This document shows positions 5,867 through 7,146 of a stretch of DNA of 7,146 nucleotides, one piece after another (the first letter of the stretch is position 1; each line of letters begins with the position of its first letter). Source of the DNA: an uncultured Verrucomicrobiota bacterium (lineage in GTDB: Bacteria > Verrucomicrobiota > Verrucomicrobiia > Opitutales > Opitutaceae). The DNA is taken from assembly GCA_903919625.1 (NCBI GenBank), contig CAIXIZ010000361.1, positions 1-7,146 of the forward strand, in the 5' to 3' direction. Both the position numbers and the translations under genes were made by a program. Under the pieces are notes generated by a model. The model did no database searches and was not told where the DNA came from. It saw nothing but the letters and a program-made list of their open reading frames with translations.

Positions 5867-7146
5867 TCACAGCCGGCAGATGAGCAGCTCGCGCTCGTAG
5901 ATCATTTCCTTGGGGAGGTGGTCGTGCAATTCGATAAACAGCTCCTCGTGGCTGAGCACCTCCTTGCGCCACGCGGCGCGGTCCACGGCCTGGAGCTGTG
6001 CGAATTTCTCCGGCGCGAAATCCAGGCCCGCCCAGTCGAGGTCGTCGTGGCGCGGCACCCAGCCGATGGGCGTCTCCTGCCCGAGCGCGCGGCCGCGGGC
6101 GCGGTCCACGATCCATTTCAGCACGCGCATGTTTTCCGAAAAGCCGGGCCAGAGGAATTTGCCGGCGGCGTCCTTGCGGAACCAGTTGACGTGAAAGATG
6201 CGCGGCGTCTCGTTGAGCTTTTTCTGCATCGAGATCCAATGGCGGAAATAGTCGCCCATGTGGTAGCCGCAGAAGGGCAGCATCGCCATCGGGTCGCGCC
6301 GCACCTGGCCGATGGTGCCGGCGGCGGCGGCCGTCATCTCGCTGCCCATCGTCGCGCCGGCATAGACGCCCGAGCTCCAGTTGAACGTCTGGTAGACCAG
6401 CGGCATCGTGGTGGCGCGGCGGCCGCCAAAGATGAGCGCACTGATGGGCACGCCGGCGGGGTTTTCCCAGTCGGGATCAATGGTCGGGCACTGTGATGCG
6501 GGCGCGGTGAAACGCGAGTTGGGATGTGCGGCCTTCGTGCCGGTTTCTTTCGCCAGGGAGGGCGTCCATTTTTTTCCCTGCCAGTCGAGGCACTCGGCGG
6601 GCGGAGGGTCGGTCATGCCCTCCCACCAGACGCCACCGTCGGGCGTGAGCGCGACGTTGGTGAAAATGGTGTTCTTCGCCAGCGCGGCCATCGCGTTGGG
6701 ATTGGTCTTCAGCGAGGTGCCGGGGGCGACGCCGAAGAAGCCGGCCTCGGGGTTGATGGCGCGGAGGCGGCCGGCGGCGTCGGGCTTGAGCCACGCGATG
6801 TCGTCGCCGACGGTCCAGATTTTCCAGCCCTGCGCGGAGAAATGCGCGGGCGGGATGAGCATGGCGAAGTTGGTCTTGCCGCAGGCGCTGGGGAACGCGG
6901 CGGCGACGTAATGTTTTTTGCCGGCGGGCGAGGTGAGATTGAGAATGAGCATGTGCTCGGCCATCCAGCCTTCGCGTTTGGCAACGGTTGAGGCGATGCG
7001 CAGCGCGAGACATTTTTTGCCGAGCAGCGCATTGCCGCCGTAGCCGGAACCGTAGGACCAAATGGAGGGCTCGTCGGGGAAATGAACAATGTATTTCTTC
7101 TTCGGGTCGGGTTCGCACGGCCAGGCAACATCTTTTTGGCCGGGCG
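5867..7146 (-). CDS. pckG: GTP-dependent phosphoenolpyruvate carboxykinase, N-terminus beyond window
   Basis: Cytosolic enzyme that converts oxaloacetate plus GTP to phosphoenolpyruvate, GDP and CO2, the entry step of gluconeogenesis. The frame is open from the window edge (first full codon at 7144) to TGA at 5867-5869, giving 425 visible residues of a family of about 600, so roughly the first 190 are missing. Numbering from the first visible residue: substrate-binding YGSGYGGN (31-38); K44 and H64, matching the Mn2+ ligands of the mammalian enzyme; P-loop FPSACGKTN (84-92) with the hyper-reactive Cys at 88 and Lys at 90; metal-binding VGDD (112-115). Further on come FGGRRATTMPLVYQ and the guanine-pocket segment NWFRKD...FLWPGFSEN with its aromatic residues. 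These mark the GTP class, not the ATP class. The ATG at 6964 is internal, because conserved motifs lie upstream of it. The gene converges on the glycosyltransferase operon and is probably unrelated to it. Confidence 0.98.
   Translation of the reverse strand, partial: PGQKDVAWPCEPDPKKKYIVHFPDEPSIWSYGSGYGGNALLGKKCLALRIASTVAKREGWMAEHMLILNLTSPAGKKHYVAAAFPSACGKTNFAMLIPPAHFSAQGWKIWTVGDDIAWLKPDAAGRLRAINPEAGFFGVAPGTSLKTNPNAMAALAKNTIFTNVALTPDGGVWWEGMTDPPPAECLDWQGKKWTPSLAKETGTKAAHPNSRFTAPASQCPTIDPDWENPAGVPISALIFGGRRATTMPLVYQTFNWSSGVYAGATMGSEMTAAAAGTIGQVRRDPMAMLPFCGYHMGDYFRHWISMQKKLNETPRIFHVNWFRKDAAGKFLWPGFSENMRVLKWIVDRARGRALGQETPIGWVPRHDDLDWAGLDFAPEKFAQLQAVDRAAWRKEVLSHEELFIELHDHLPKEMIYERELLICRL

Noticed and set aside
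5867..6964. ATG at 6964 as the true start of PEP carboxykinase
   Set aside because: The frame stays open to the window edge and encodes the conserved YGSGYGGN and LLGKKC motifs upstream of that ATG.

Overview
The window is GC-rich bacterial chromosomal DNA. The N-terminal sequence of the pilin, the GTP-type PEP carboxykinase, and the lack of clear Shine-Dalgarno sequences before the genes whose starts are visible together suggest Verrucomicrobiota, possibly the Opitutaceae. This is inference from remembered family resemblance, not from a search.

Layout, left to right. (1) Positions 1-341 hold the 3' part of a small type IV pilin or pseudopilin gene, cut only within its short leader peptide. 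(2) Positions 342-395 hold a small hairpin and then a strong intrinsic terminator, whose T-run touches the next start codon. (3) Positions 396-5745 hold three same-strand genes that look like one transcription unit: two tandem, diverged copies of a large polytopic GT-C-type glycosyltransferase (662 and 621 residues), then a fused SAM methyltransferase / family 2 glycosyltransferase (493 residues) whose ATG overlaps the preceding stop by four bases. (4) Positions 5746-5866 are a convergent intergenic gap rich in hairpins. (5) Positions 5867-7146 (minus strand) hold the C-terminal two thirds of GTP-dependent PEP carboxykinase, a housekeeping gene that probably bounds the cassette.

How the genes may work together (inference). 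The GT2 domain resembles enzymes that load a sugar onto a polyprenyl phosphate. GT-C enzymes usually take sugars from such lipid carriers on the outer face of the inner membrane. The three genes therefore make a plausible lipid-linked sugar transfer pathway, with the methyltransferase half possibly modifying the sugar or lipid. Their position directly after a Ser/Thr-rich pilin gene raises the possibility of pilin or surface glycosylation, but nothing in the sequence proves the acceptor.

Most notable points: the duplicated GT-C pair with a shared signature block, the terminator that leaves no leader for the glycosyltransferase operon, and an A8 tract with a following hairpin near the end of the second GT-C gene. 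I saw no tRNA, rRNA, CRISPR array, insertion sequence or phage gene.
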